Source of the DNA: Acetobacteroides hydrogenigenes
Lineage (GTDB): Bacteria; Bacteroidota; Bacteroidia; Bacteroidales; ZOR0009
Direction of reading: 5' to 3'
Assembly: GCF_004340205.1 (NCBI RefSeq)
Contig: NZ_SLWB01000020.1
Location: 1-45,724 of the forward strand
DNA: 45,724 bases
The position numbers and the translations under genes were made by a program. The notes below the pieces were generated by a model. It saw only the letters and a list, made by a program, of their open reading frames with translations, had not been told where the DNA came from and did no database searches. The number at the start of each line of letters is the position of its first letter. Positions within the stretch are counted from its first letter, which is position 1. Shown here piece after piece: positions 15,570 through 23,525 of this stretch.

Positions 15570-15571
15570 AG

Positions 15572-15644
15572 AGCGGAAAACGAGACTCGAACTCGCGACC
15601 CCAACCTTGGCAAGGTTGTGCTCTACCAACTGAGCTATTTCCGC
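15572..15644 (-). tRNA. tRNA-Gly (anticodon GCC)
   Basis: Complete cloverleaf on the - strand: acceptor GCGGAAA, D-loop AGTTGGTAGA, anticodon stem CAACC/GGTTG with loop TTGCCAA (anticodon GCC, reads GGC and GGU), T-loop GAGTTCGAGTCTC and discriminator U. CCA is not encoded. It is the second glycine tRNA on this strand within 1.7 kb. Confidence 0.97.
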
Positions 15645-15646
15645 GT

Positions 15647-15681
15647 ATCGTCTTAGAGTGCCGTTGTTTTTCTAAGACGAT
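15647..15681 (-). repeat. Perfect 11-bp inverted repeat in the tRNA-Gly(GCC) leader
   Basis: ATCGTCTTAGA and TCTAAGACGAT are separated by 13 bases, between the tRNA 5' end and its -7 box. The RNA would begin with a stable hairpin just before the tRNA, perhaps marking the processing site. Confidence 0.75.
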
Positions 15682-15682
15682 G

Positions 15683-15690
15683 CAAAAGTA
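15683..15690 (-). promoter_or_regulatory. -7 promoter element for tRNA-Gly(GCC)
   Basis: Reads TACTTTTG on the - strand, a full TAnnTTTG match next to the leader hairpin. Confidence 0.65.
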
Positions 15691-15718
15691 GCTATAAAAT
15701 CGGTATCTGCAAATTTCA

Positions 15719-16336
15719 TCAGGAGACAAATTCAAAAATAGTGTCAATTTCCTTCTTCTGCTTTGGAGGGAAATCGTGGCTGGCGTACCCAACCACCACC
15801 ATAGCAACCAGTTCGCAATTAGAGTCGACATTGAGCATTTTTGCGATTTCCTGCTTGGCAATTAGCGGCGACGACATCCAACAGGCGCCCAACCCCATGT
15901 TTACCGCCGCTAGAAGCATATTTTGTACGCAGGCGCCGATGCTCTGCATGTCGGGATAGGCTCGCATGCGGTTTACCTCGTCGTGCGTAAGGGTAACGCC
16001 CTGCTCGAGCACCGACTCGTAGGGCGACGAAAATACGAAGATAACGGCAGGGGCTTTCTCAAAGAAGGTCGAGAAGTACTCCACCTGCTTCTTGATCTGC
16101 TCGCCCACCTCGCAGTTCTTTTCGGGTAGCGCCTCTATCTTTTGGGCCACAACAGCGGCAATCTCCGACATTTTCTCCCTGCTGGTCATGGCCACAAATC
16201 GCCAAGGCTGAAAGTTATTGACACTTGGGGCAAGCCCGCCAATGCGGCATATTTCGCGAAGGGTATCCCTAGCAATCCCTTCGTCGGTATACGAGCGAAC
16301 GCTCGTACGCTTTTGGGCAACATCAATAAAATCCAT
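15719..16336 (-). CDS. Nitroreductase family flavoprotein
   Basis: FMN-dependent oxidoreductase of the nitroreductase family, using NAD(P)H to reduce nitro compounds, quinones or related substrates. The FMN phosphate-binding start KRTSVRSYTDEGI (about residues 9-21) and APSVNNFQPWRFVA (about 36-49) are typical, as is the C-terminal GLGACWMSSPLIAKQEIAKM region. The 205 residues match single-domain members. The true substrate cannot be read from sequence. It lies 23 bases downstream of the EamA transporter gene on the same strand, so they are probably one operon. Confidence 0.9.
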   Translation of the reverse strand: MDFIDVAQKRTSVRSYTDEGIARDTLREICRIGGLAPSVNNFQPWRFVAMTSREKMSEIAAVVAQKIEALPEKNCEVGEQIKKQVEYFSTFFEKAPAVIFVFSSPYESVLEQGVTLTHDEVNRMRAYPDMQSIGACVQNMLLAAVNMGLGACWMSSPLIAKQEIAKMLNVDSNCELVAMVVVGYASHDFPPKQKKEIDTIFEFVS

Positions 16337-16359
16337 AGCACGCGTTTTTTCTGCTCAAG

Positions 16360-17286
16360 TTAAGGCTTCTTGGCAAATAACGCAATAGGATTAGCAATGG
16401 TAGGACGGCTGGCGATGTACACCCCAAGGCAAACGAGAAGCATGGATACGACCTTTACCCAGCCCAGCGAGTCAACCCCAAGAAAGAGGGCGAAAACGGC
16501 GGCTATAGCCGGCTGCGTGTAGGCAAAGATGCTAACCGTGGTGGCCTTAATATGGGTAAGGGCAAAGGAGGTAAACAGGTAGGCCAAAAAGGTAGCACCA
16601 ACCACAATAAAGGCGATATCGACAATGGCGTTGAACGGTTGGGCGAATAGGTTGTACTCCAGCATGGGCTTAAGTCCGATGGGCAGCATCTGCACCGTAC
16701 CAAAAAGGAAGACCCACTTGATAACCGTTAGCGAGGTGTACTTCGACATGAGGGGCTTAACCGTAACCAGGTACAGCGCATAGAACGTTGCGTTGCCTAG
16801 TATCATGATATTTCCGAGCAGATGCTCCCTTCCAAAGCTTGCCGTTCCGCTGTAGGTTACCAGCGATATGGCCCCTGCCGCTCCAATAACGATCCCCACA
16901 ACCTTCGATGCCGTAATCCGATCGTTCAGCAGAAGCGAGGAGAGCAGCAGCACCAGTATTGGGCCAAGGGTTACGATAATGGCGGCATCAATCGGGGTTG
17001 TTCGGGCAATTCCGTGGATAAACAACGATTGGTTTAAGGTTACGCCAAAAAGAGCCGCCAAAAAGAGCCGAAGCAGATCGCGCTTCTCCACCCTTTCCGA
17101 CTGGTAGAAAAGCGACACCAGCCACATCAGCGCAGCCGCAACAAGAATGCGGTACATGGTTAGCGTAACCGGATCGATGTACACCTTTACCACCATCTTC
17201 GACACAACGTAGTTGACCCCCCATATTAGGTTAGCCCCCACAATTGCAGTAACTGCCCAAAACTTAACAGACCTTCCGTTCAACAT
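16360..17286 (-). CDS. EamA/DMT family transporter
   Basis: A 308-residue inner-membrane protein with ten predicted membrane segments in two EamA halves. It is a drug/metabolite exporter-type carrier. Family features include ANLIWGVNYVVSKMV near the start, DPVTLTMYRILVAAALM, and the second-half ATFLAYLFTSFALTHIKATT followed by AYTQPAIAAVFALFLG. The substrate is unknown. It is divergent from the YbhN-type gene, with a 73-base gap, and runs into the nitroreductase gene. Confidence 0.9.
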   Translation of the reverse strand: MLNGRSVKFWAVTAIVGANLIWGVNYVVSKMVVKVYIDPVTLTMYRILVAAALMWLVSLFYQSERVEKRDLLRLFLAALFGVTLNQSLFIHGIARTTPIDAAIIVTLGPILVLLLSSLLLNDRITASKVVGIVIGAAGAISLVTYSGTASFGREHLLGNIMILGNATFYALYLVTVKPLMSKYTSLTVIKWVFLFGTVQMLPIGLKPMLEYNLFAQPFNAIVDIAFIVVGATFLAYLFTSFALTHIKATTVSIFAYTQPAIAAVFALFLGVDSLGWVKVVSMLLVCLGVYIASRPTIANPIALFAKKP

Positions 17287-17333
17287 CTTCCATTCTTAGT
17301 TAAAAAAGAACCTCCGGTTTCACCGAATTTCCC

Positions 17334-17341
17334 TACATTTG
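17334..17341 (+). promoter_or_regulatory. -7 promoter element for the YbhN-type gene
   Basis: TACATTTG, a full TAnnTTTG match. An in-frame TTG codon at 17339 overlaps this box and is therefore not the start; ATG 17360 is. Confidence 0.65.
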
Positions 17342-17359
17342 GAAAAATTCAACAGACAG

Positions 17360-18451
17360 ATGAGCCAAGAGATTAAAAAAAATGTGGTTGGCAAAGTTAA
17401 GACTTCGAATATAATTTACCCCATCATAATAGGATTCGGCGTAATTGGCTACATGGTTTATGCAGAGTTTAACCCCAAAGCCTTTGCCGCCATATCCTTC
17501 ACAGCAAGCTCTGCCTTTTGGCTAACCTTAGCGCTCGTTCTTATGGCCTTTCGGGATATCGGCTACATGATTCGAATTCGCCTACTAGCCGACAACCACA
17601 TTAGCTGGCGTCAGGCGTTTCGGATTGTCATGCTCTGGGAGTTTACTTCGGCGGTTACCCCTTCGGCCGTAGGGGGTACCAGCATCGCCATACTTTTCGT
17701 TCATAAGGAGGGACTGTCCATTGGTAAGAGCAGCGCCATCGTAATGGCCACCTCCTTCCTCGACGAGCTCTACTTCCTTGTTGCAGCACCTATTGTCTTT
17801 CTTATATTTGGAAGGATGGAGCTTTTCAACGTGCAAGGCTCTTCGAGTTTGGTCCAGAGCTTATACACCATTGCCCTAGTTGGGTACTTCATAAAGCTCG
17901 CCTATACGCTCGTGCTCAGCTACGGCCTATTTTACAATCCTAAGGGGCTAAAGTGGCTTATCGTAAACATATTTAGCATCCGCTATCTTCGAAAGTGGAG
18001 GTATAGCATGACAAAGGTTGCCAGCGAGATCGTAATGTCGAGCAAGAACCTACGCTCGCGCCCGGCTTCGTTTTGGATAAAGACATTTGGGGCAACCTGC
18101 TTTTCGTGGACATCGCGCTATCTGGTAGTTAACGCCCTACTTCTAGCATTCTTCACCATGCACGACCAGCTGCTCATCTTCGCACGCCAAATGGTAATGT
18201 GGATCATGATGCTGGTAACGCCAACTCCGGGCGGTAGCGGCTTTGCCGAGTACCTCTTTACCGTATTTTTGGGCGATCTGATACCCGTTGCAGCCGACTT
18301 GCAGAAGGGGCTTTCGGTAGCCTTTGCCTTCATCTGGAGGCTGATTAGCTACTACCCTTACCTAATCATAGGAGCACTAATCGTACCACGATGGATTAGG
18401 CATAAATTCCACTTCCGGAAACAACCTCACCACCACAGCCCACACATCTAG
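17360..18451 (+). CDS. YbhN/UPF0104 family integral membrane protein
   Basis: A 363-residue membrane protein of the lysylphosphatidylglycerol synthase transmembrane type (UPF0104/YbhN, AglD-like). About eight membrane segments are visible. The conserved WEFTSAVTPSAVGGTSIA (about residues 93-110) and TPTPGGSGFAEYLF (about 290-303) stretches are the family signature. No C-terminal synthase domain is present, so it is not an MprF enzyme; such proteins are proposed to handle lipid or polyprenyl substrates. Its stop overlaps the stop of the convergent PurQ-like gene within CTAG. Confidence 0.85.
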   Translation: MSQEIKKNVVGKVKTSNIIYPIIIGFGVIGYMVYAEFNPKAFAAISFTASSAFWLTLALVLMAFRDIGYMIRIRLLADNHISWRQAFRIVMLWEFTSAVTPSAVGGTSIAILFVHKEGLSIGKSSAIVMATSFLDELYFLVAAPIVFLIFGRMELFNVQGSSSLVQSLYTIALVGYFIKLAYTLVLSYGLFYNPKGLKWLIVNIFSIRYLRKWRYSMTKVASEIVMSSKNLRSRPASFWIKTFGATCFSWTSRYLVVNALLLAFFTMHDQLLIFARQMVMWIMMLVTPTPGGSGFAEYLFTVFLGDLIPVAADLQKGLSVAFAFIWRLISYYPYLIIGALIVPRWIRHKFHFRKQPHHHSPHI

Positions 18452-19131
18452 CGGGTAATCATCTTAAAAAAGGAGTCCATCAGCTCAAGGCCATCGAGAT
18501 GGTGCTGAAAGAAGCTCTTTACAGCAGGATTAGGGGTAATGCCAAAAACATTTCGCTGCGCATTACAAATCGCGGCAATGCTGCTGGTCGATCCATCAGG
18601 ATTGCTCTCTTTCGACACATAGCCGCGCTCGTCGCAGTAGCGTAATAGTATCTGCCCCTTCTGCTGAAGCCTACGAACTGACTCGTCACTAAGACGGTAG
18701 TAGCCGAGCGCATGCGACAGGTACAGCCGAAGCGGCTTATCGAAATCGACCAAATAGGTTAGCGGCGACCGCTTAAATTCAGACTTTACGTCTACCATAG
18801 CATTCACCAAACTGGTACGAGAAGTACGCACAAATCCCCCCTCGAGCAATCCTGCCGCACAAAGAATCTGAAAGCCGCTTTGAATCCCAACAATAAAACC
18901 ACCCTGATCAGAGTACTCCGAAAGGCTAGTATATAGCGAACTCTGTTCTATTCTTCGCTTTAGCTCTTCGCTATCGCTGTAGAGCGTGCTTGGCGGAACC
19001 ATAACTAGGTCGTATTTCCATTGCTCCGTATTGCCTAAATCAACTATTTCTGCGCTATTATGAAAATGTTCTCTTAAAATCTGAACAAGGCTCACATCCA
19101 TTCCAGGAATATTAACAATCCCTATTTTCAT
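18448..19131 (-). CDS. PurQ-like glutamine amidotransferase homologue without catalytic residues
   Basis: A 227-residue protein with the fold pattern of PurQ, the glutaminase subunit of FGAM synthase. GFIVGIQSGFQILCAAGLLEGG (about residues 78-99) matches PurQ's GICNGFQIL nucleophile elbow, and SSIAAICNAQRNVFGITPNP near the end matches the segment before PHPER. The nucleophile Cys is Gln84 (neighbour Ser85), and the His/Glu pair of PHPER is Asn201/Ala203. The N-terminal PGGFSYGD motif is also lost (VPPSTLYSD). It cannot be a working glutaminase by the known mechanism. It stands alone with its own -7 box and no purine genes nearby. It may bind a ligand or regulate. Confidence 0.75.
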   Translation of the reverse strand: MKIGIVNIPGMDVSLVQILREHFHNSAEIVDLGNTEQWKYDLVMVPPSTLYSDSEELKRRIEQSSLYTSLSEYSDQGGFIVGIQSGFQILCAAGLLEGGFVRTSRTSLVNAMVDVKSEFKRSPLTYLVDFDKPLRLYLSHALGYYRLSDESVRRLQQKGQILLRYCDERGYVSKESNPDGSTSSIAAICNAQRNVFGITPNPAVKSFFQHHLDGLELMDSFFKMITR

Positions 19132-19166
19132 CTATTTAGATATAATCAGGTTAAGTAGCATTCTAT

Positions 19167-19174
19167 CAAATATA
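19167..19174 (-). promoter_or_regulatory. -7 promoter element for the PurQ-like gene
   Basis: Reads TATATTTG on the - strand, a full TAnnTTTG match, flanked by the inverted hexamers CATTCT and AGAATG (19161-19184), which could be an operator. Confidence 0.55.
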
Positions 19175-19284
19175 GCAGAATGTTTTTACAGCGCCATTTT
19201 TTTAACTTTTTATCTTTTGATTTTACAAACTAAAATGAGTTTATTTAACAAAAAGGGAATTCTGGCACACGCACTACTGGCTTT

Positions 19285-20337
19285 ATGAAGATTTTCAAGT
19301 ACATACTACTTATTGTAGCAGTAACATTACTGCTTTTTGGTTCGTTTTTATACTACTCGGAAAAAACATTGCCCACCTATAAGCCCAAGGAGGTTATTTT
19401 TAGCAGCAGCTCGCAAAGCACCTTCGACAAGGATACCATCACCATTCTCACATGGAACATTGGCTACTGCGGATTAGGAAAGGACATGGACTTCTTTTAC
19501 GATGGAGGAACAAGGATGCGTACCAGCAAGCCCATTACCCTTAGCAACCTTAAAGAGATTGTAAGAACCCTTACCGCAAATAACGATGCCGATTGCATCC
19601 TTCTTCAGGAGATTGACATTAATTCGAAGCGTAGCTACAACATCAACCAAGTGGAAGAAATGAAAGCCAACATGCCCGACTACCAGCACTACTTTGCAGC
19701 CAATTACGTTGCCGATCTCATTCCTGCTCCAATATCAAGCCCACTAGGTAGGGTAAACTCCGGAATCTTAACGCTAACCCAAACAAACCCCCAACAGGTA
19801 GCAAGACATAGCTACCCCGATAGGCATCCATGGCCCGAAGGGCTCTTTATGCCTAAACGATGCTTCATGGAGAGCCGAATCAGCACAAAATCAGGGAAAG
19901 AGTTGGTTATTGTAAACACCCACAACTCGGCTTACGATAACGGTAGCCTCCGAAAAATGGAGATGGACTTGCTTCGCGGCTTTGTTCTTAAAGAGTACCA
20001 AAAAGGCAATTGGATTATCGTAGGTGGTGACTGGAACCAAAATCCAACAGGTTACCTCCAGAAAAACGTAGATAAGGAAGCCTTAAAACATTTCACACCT
20101 GGCCAAATCCCCGAAGGCTACTTTCCAAAAGGATGGCATCTTGCATGGGATAAAGGAACCGATTCGAACCGTTTCCTAAACAAGCCCTACCAACAAGGAA
20201 AAACCATGACAACAACGATAGATTTCTTCTTACTTTCGCCCAACATCGAAACCCTAAGCGTACGAGTACTACGCGATGGATTTACCTACTCCGACCATCA
20301 GCCGGTGCGGGCCACATTTGTACTCAAGCAACCTTAA
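19285..20337 (+). CDS. Membrane-anchored endonuclease/exonuclease/phosphatase family protein
   Basis: A 350-residue metal-dependent phosphodiesterase/phosphatase of the EEP (DNase I-like) superfamily. One N-terminal membrane segment (about residues 5-22) would anchor it with the enzyme outside the cytoplasm. Catalytic motifs are complete: ILTWNIGYCG (Asn), LLQEID (Glu), VIVNTHNSAYDNG (His), VGGDWNQNP (Asp/Asn) and YSDHQPVRATF (Asp-His). The outward location suggests a substrate such as extracellular DNA, a phospholipid or a sugar phosphate, but the sequence does not decide. The gap behind it (20338-20520) holds a promoter for the next cluster. Confidence 0.88.
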   Translation: MKIFKYILLIVAVTLLLFGSFLYYSEKTLPTYKPKEVIFSSSSQSTFDKDTITILTWNIGYCGLGKDMDFFYDGGTRMRTSKPITLSNLKEIVRTLTANNDADCILLQEIDINSKRSYNINQVEEMKANMPDYQHYFAANYVADLIPAPISSPLGRVNSGILTLTQTNPQQVARHSYPDRHPWPEGLFMPKRCFMESRISTKSGKELVIVNTHNSAYDNGSLRKMEMDLLRGFVLKEYQKGNWIIVGGDWNQNPTGYLQKNVDKEALKHFTPGQIPEGYFPKGWHLAWDKGTDSNRFLNKPYQQGKTMTTTIDFFLLSPNIETLSVRVLRDGFTYSDHQPVRATFVLKQP

Positions 20338-20431
20338 TTTTGAATCAAAAGACAACCATTACCGACCATAAAAGACGCGTAAAGAAAAGCTTACCGTAAG
20401 CTAACAAAACTCTTAAATTACAGCGAGCTAG

Positions 20432-20461
20432 TTTGATTTAAAAAACTAATAGCTACTTTTA
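20432..20461 (+). promoter_or_regulatory. Candidate promoter of the cheR-cheB-sia-ABC cluster
   Basis: TTTG at 20432-20435, 18 bases, then TACTTTTA at 20454-20461 (seven of eight TAnnTTTG positions). A small hairpin (AGCTTAC...GTAAGCT, near 20387-20402) just upstream may end the previous transcript. No other good promoter is seen before 31644. Confidence 0.45.
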
Positions 20462-20520
20462 TCTCGGATAATGAAGGGGTAGCAATCGCCTCTAATGGCT
20501 GTTTGGAATAGGATGAAGCT

Positions 20521-21360
20521 ATGAATGTAACAGACGAAGAACTAGGATGTTTCATAAGGACTTTAAGGGATAGTGGAGGATACGACCTCAGCGATTATTC
20601 TGATAAATCGCTGAAGAGAAGGCTACAGAAGGTCCTAGATGACTCTAGGCTCCCCTTTGGCACCTTTATTGGGAACATCAAGCAAGACAGGCTTTTCGCC
20701 GAAAAGGTTCTAAAGGATATTACCGTAAATACCACAGAACTTTTCCGCGACCCACAAATGTGGCAAACCCTAAGGCATCGCATACTACCCCGTTTTAAAG
20801 CAAATAAAACAATAAACATTTGGCACGCAGGATGCTCTACCGGTCAAGAAGTTTACTCGATGATCATCTTGCTAAACGAGATGGGCCTGCTTGACAAAGC
20901 AAAAATTGTAGCAACCGACATCAACAATGATGTGCTTGATGTTGCCCGTAAAGGACAGTACAAGTATCGCTTCAATATAAGCTACCTCGACAACTTCGAT
21001 CAGGTTATGAAGCACAACCCTTTTAACTACGACGAGGTTTACGATGTTTCCTACGAAAAGTATTTCGTAATAGATAAGGCTAAAGATATTCTTTCCATAA
21101 AAAAGGAGTATACCGAGATCCCCTTTTTTAGGAAGCATGATTTGGTAAAGGACGGAACCTTTGTTTACGCCAAGTTCGACATTGTATTCTGTAGGAATGT
21201 AATTATTTACTTCAACAATAAGCTGCAGAACAACGTGTTTAACCTATTCCATCAGAACCTTTACCCAAAAGGATGCCTAATTCTTGGTGCACACGAAGCA
21301 ATTCTTGGACCTTGGGCTCCCCGGTTCGAAAAGAATGGATCATTCTACACAAAGAAATAA
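20521..21360 (+). CDS. cheR: CheR-type protein-glutamate methyltransferase
   Basis: A 279-residue CheR homologue. CheR transfers methyl groups from S-adenosylmethionine to glutamates of chemoreceptors. The N-terminal helical CheR_N region (about 1-60) leads into the conserved TVNTTELFRDPQMWQTLR (about 69-86) and the SAM-binding motif IWHAGCSTGQEVYSMI (about 100-115). ATDIN follows, and the catalytic-domain end has DIVFCRNVIIYFNNK. All key motifs are intact, so it should be active. No methyl-accepting receptor, CheA or CheW is in the window, so its target must differ or be encoded elsewhere. It is the first gene of a ten-gene cluster. Confidence 0.92.
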   Translation: MNVTDEELGCFIRTLRDSGGYDLSDYSDKSLKRRLQKVLDDSRLPFGTFIGNIKQDRLFAEKVLKDITVNTTELFRDPQMWQTLRHRILPRFKANKTINIWHAGCSTGQEVYSMIILLNEMGLLDKAKIVATDINNDVLDVARKGQYKYRFNISYLDNFDQVMKHNPFNYDEVYDVSYEKYFVIDKAKDILSIKKEYTEIPFFRKHDLVKDGTFVYAKFDIVFCRNVIIYFNNKLQNNVFNLFHQNLYPKGCLILGAHEAILGPWAPRFEKNGSFYTKK

Positions 21361-21369
21361 GCAAATGCT

Positions 21370-22200
21370 ATGGCAGCAGAAATAGGTATAGTTGAAACTC
21401 GCAACGTTTTTAAGCTCATACTCGAAAAGCACGAGCATGACTTTAGGGACTACTCTATAACATTTCTAAAGCGAAGATTGGAGCACATACTTCAACTCCA
21501 CGGGATACGAGATACCGAAGCTATAATGCGAAAACTAGATCTGGACAAATCTTACTTTAACCAGTTTCTAGCCGATTTTGTTCCATCAACAACAGAGATG
21601 TTCCGAGATCCATCGCTATGGAGATACCTCAAAGAAACCATTCTACCCGAGCTCTCCAAAAGCATATCGCCAATCAAGATATGGATCCCATCGTGGGATA
21701 GCGGAGAGGAGCTATACTCGCTTGCTATTACCTTAAAAGAAATGGAACTCCTTAGCCGAACAAAAATTTTTGCCTCAACCTACTCAGAACTTGTAACAAA
21801 AAACATCAAAGAAGGGAAGGTTGACCCTAAAAAGATGGAAATGAACGAGGCAAACTACCAACGCTTTCAAGGAAAAACCATATTCGGGAACTACTTTAAG
21901 CCCGCAGCAGACGGCTCTCTATTATTTAAAACAGAGTTGATTCGAGATGTAGTATTTGTAAGACAAAATGCTAATTTTGATAGCTCGGTTCCGGGGTGTA
22001 ACCTTATACTCTTCAGGAATCAGCTTATATATATGAATATTAGCCAAGAAGAGAAGGTTATCAGCAACCTAAGAGACAACCTAAATACAGGTGGATTTTT
22101 GGCTATTGGTATAAAAGAGAACCTAGAGCATCTTGGTTGTGGAAGCAGCTTTATCAACTTGAACAGTTCAGAAAAGGTTTATAAAAAGAAAAATGGATAG
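21370..22200 (+). CDS. Degenerate CheR paralogue
   Basis: A 276-residue CheR-like protein nine bases after the first cheR. It keeps the overall plan (FVPSTTEMFRDPSLWRYLKE matching TVNTTELFRDP; YSLAITLKEMELL after the SAM motif), but the SAM-binding loop GCSTGQE has become PSWDSGEE and the FCRNVIIYF motif is LFRNQLIYM. The ATDIN acid motif is ASTYS. It probably cannot bind SAM in the normal way and may act as a partner or decoy for the active CheR. It arose by duplication, judging from adjacency and similar length, followed by strong divergence. Confidence 0.85.
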   Translation: MAAEIGIVETRNVFKLILEKHEHDFRDYSITFLKRRLEHILQLHGIRDTEAIMRKLDLDKSYFNQFLADFVPSTTEMFRDPSLWRYLKETILPELSKSISPIKIWIPSWDSGEELYSLAITLKEMELLSRTKIFASTYSELVTKNIKEGKVDPKKMEMNEANYQRFQGKTIFGNYFKPAADGSLLFKTELIRDVVFVRQNANFDSSVPGCNLILFRNQLIYMNISQEEKVISNLRDNLNTGGFLAIGIKENLEHLGCGSSFINLNSSEKVYKKKNG

Positions 22201-22203
22201 CCT

Positions 22204-22761
22204 ATGTATAAAGCAATAATAATTGGCGGATCGGCTGGAAGCTTTCAGGTAATAACGAAGATTCTTCATGCTCTACCTGCAAACTACCCCCTACCCATTA
22301 TTCTTTGCCTGCACAGGCTAAAACATGTACGGTCGGGCTTCGTAGAGGCGCTCTCCATAAAGTCGGGGATACCTATTATAGAGCCTGAGGATAAGGAGGC
22401 TATAAAGCCAGGAAGAGCATATCTGGCTCCTGCCAACTATCACATGTATATCGACCTAGGCAATAGAATTGCTCTATCGACGGAAGAGCCAGTTAACCAC
22501 TCACGTCCATCGATAGACTTGTCGTTTATCAGCGCTGCGCAAACCTACAGAAATAAGCTTTTGGGCATTATTCTCTCGGGTGCAAACAAAGATGGGGCCT
22601 ACGGACTAAAGCGCATAAAAGATTTTGGAGGAACCTGCGTTGTTCAAGATCCAAAAGAATGTCAGGTAAGCACGATGACGGAAGCGTCGCTCAAACTTAC
22701 CAAGGCAGATATGGTACTTAGTACAAACCAAATAATTCAGCTTTTGCTGAAGTATAAATAG
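22204..22761 (+). CDS. Stand-alone CheB methylesterase domain
   Basis: A 185-residue CheB catalytic domain without the usual receiver domain. CheB removes methyl groups from receptor glutamates. The Ser-His-Asp triad is visible: IIGGSAGSFQVI (Ser), CLHRLKHVRSGF (His) and LSGANKDGAYGLKRIKDFGG (Asp). Lacking a receiver, it would not be switched by CheA phosphorylation. With the preceding CheR it forms a writer/eraser pair. Spacing to neighbours is three and six bases, so it is cotranscribed. Confidence 0.9.
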   Translation: MYKAIIIGGSAGSFQVITKILHALPANYPLPIILCLHRLKHVRSGFVEALSIKSGIPIIEPEDKEAIKPGRAYLAPANYHMYIDLGNRIALSTEEPVNHSRPSIDLSFISAAQTYRNKLLGIILSGANKDGAYGLKRIKDFGGTCVVQDPKECQVSTMTEASLKLTKADMVLSTNQIIQLLLKYK

Positions 22762-22767
22762 ATAACT

Positions 22768-23523
22768 ATGAAAATTGCGGCAAATATACTTGTGGCTGGA
22801 TTGTTGCTATTTGGATTCGCTGCTTTTGCCTTTATCCAAAACGCCTTGATCGAGGGAACTACCCCTTGGTATGGATATATATGTTTGGCATTGTCGCTTC
22901 TATCCGGCATCATCCTTTTTGCACGATTTCAATTTCAAAAAGATCAGATCAAAAAGCTCTCCGAGAGAATCGAAACCCTTAGCAATTCTCTTAATGCTAG
23001 CGTAAAGCAGGTTGAAACAAAAACAGCGAAAGAGTCTAGTGCAGCATCGACCAAAGAAATCGCCCAAAGAATCGTGCAAACGCTAAATCTTGAAGCAGGC
23101 ATAGAAGCAGTATCGGAGGAAATCCTCATGAAGCTAGCTAAAGAAGTATCATTTGCTCATGGGCTCTTTTACGTAGCTGATAAGCAAAATAAGGGTTACT
23201 TTAAGCCCACATCGAAGTACGCATACTACTCCGAGCGAGAACTCGACGGCTTCAAAATTGGCGAAGGCATAAACGGTCAAGCAGCAAAAGATCAGCAACC
23301 AGTACTGCTGGAATCAATACCCGAAAACTATGTCACTGTCGTTTCGGGATTAGGAAAATCTAGCCCACGTGCCCTTTCGCTATACCCAATAGTGCACAAC
23401 AAGAAGACTGTTGCCCTACTAGAGCTTGCTTTCCTTGCAAAGCCTACAACCCAAAAACTTGAGATCATCGGAATCTTTTGCGAAACTATTGGAGAAAAGC
23501 TTTCCCAAAAACAACTTGCATAG
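22768..23523 (+). CDS. Membrane-bound GAF domain protein
   Basis: A 251-residue protein with two N-terminal membrane helices (about residues 5-25 and 34-52), a short coiled coil (IKKLSERIETLSNSLNASVK), and one GAF domain (about 105-248) containing GLFYVADKQNKGYFKPTSKYA and IGEGINGQAAKDQQPVLLES. GAF domains bind small ligands or mediate dimerisation. There is no output domain. The GAF resembles that of the next protein (IGEGLIGQCAYEKDIIYRTE), so the two may pair or compete. The stop is two bases before the next start. Confidence 0.85.
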   Translation: MKIAANILVAGLLLFGFAAFAFIQNALIEGTTPWYGYICLALSLLSGIILFARFQFQKDQIKKLSERIETLSNSLNASVKQVETKTAKESSAASTKEIAQRIVQTLNLEAGIEAVSEEILMKLAKEVSFAHGLFYVADKQNKGYFKPTSKYAYYSERELDGFKIGEGINGQAAKDQQPVLLESIPENYVTVVSGLGKSSPRALSLYPIVHNKKTVALLELAFLAKPTTQKLEIIGIFCETIGEKLSQKQLA

Positions 23524-23525
23524 TA

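Noticed and set aside
14963-15571. Open + strand frame of 202 codons with Gly-Arg-Asn repeats
   Set aside because: It is an alternative frame of the same 21-bp repeat; composition is unnatural (His/Arg/Ser-rich) and the other frame continues the 14370 gene.
17339-17359. TTG start for the YbhN-type gene
   Set aside because: It overlaps the -7 box TACATTTG, so it would not be in the transcript.
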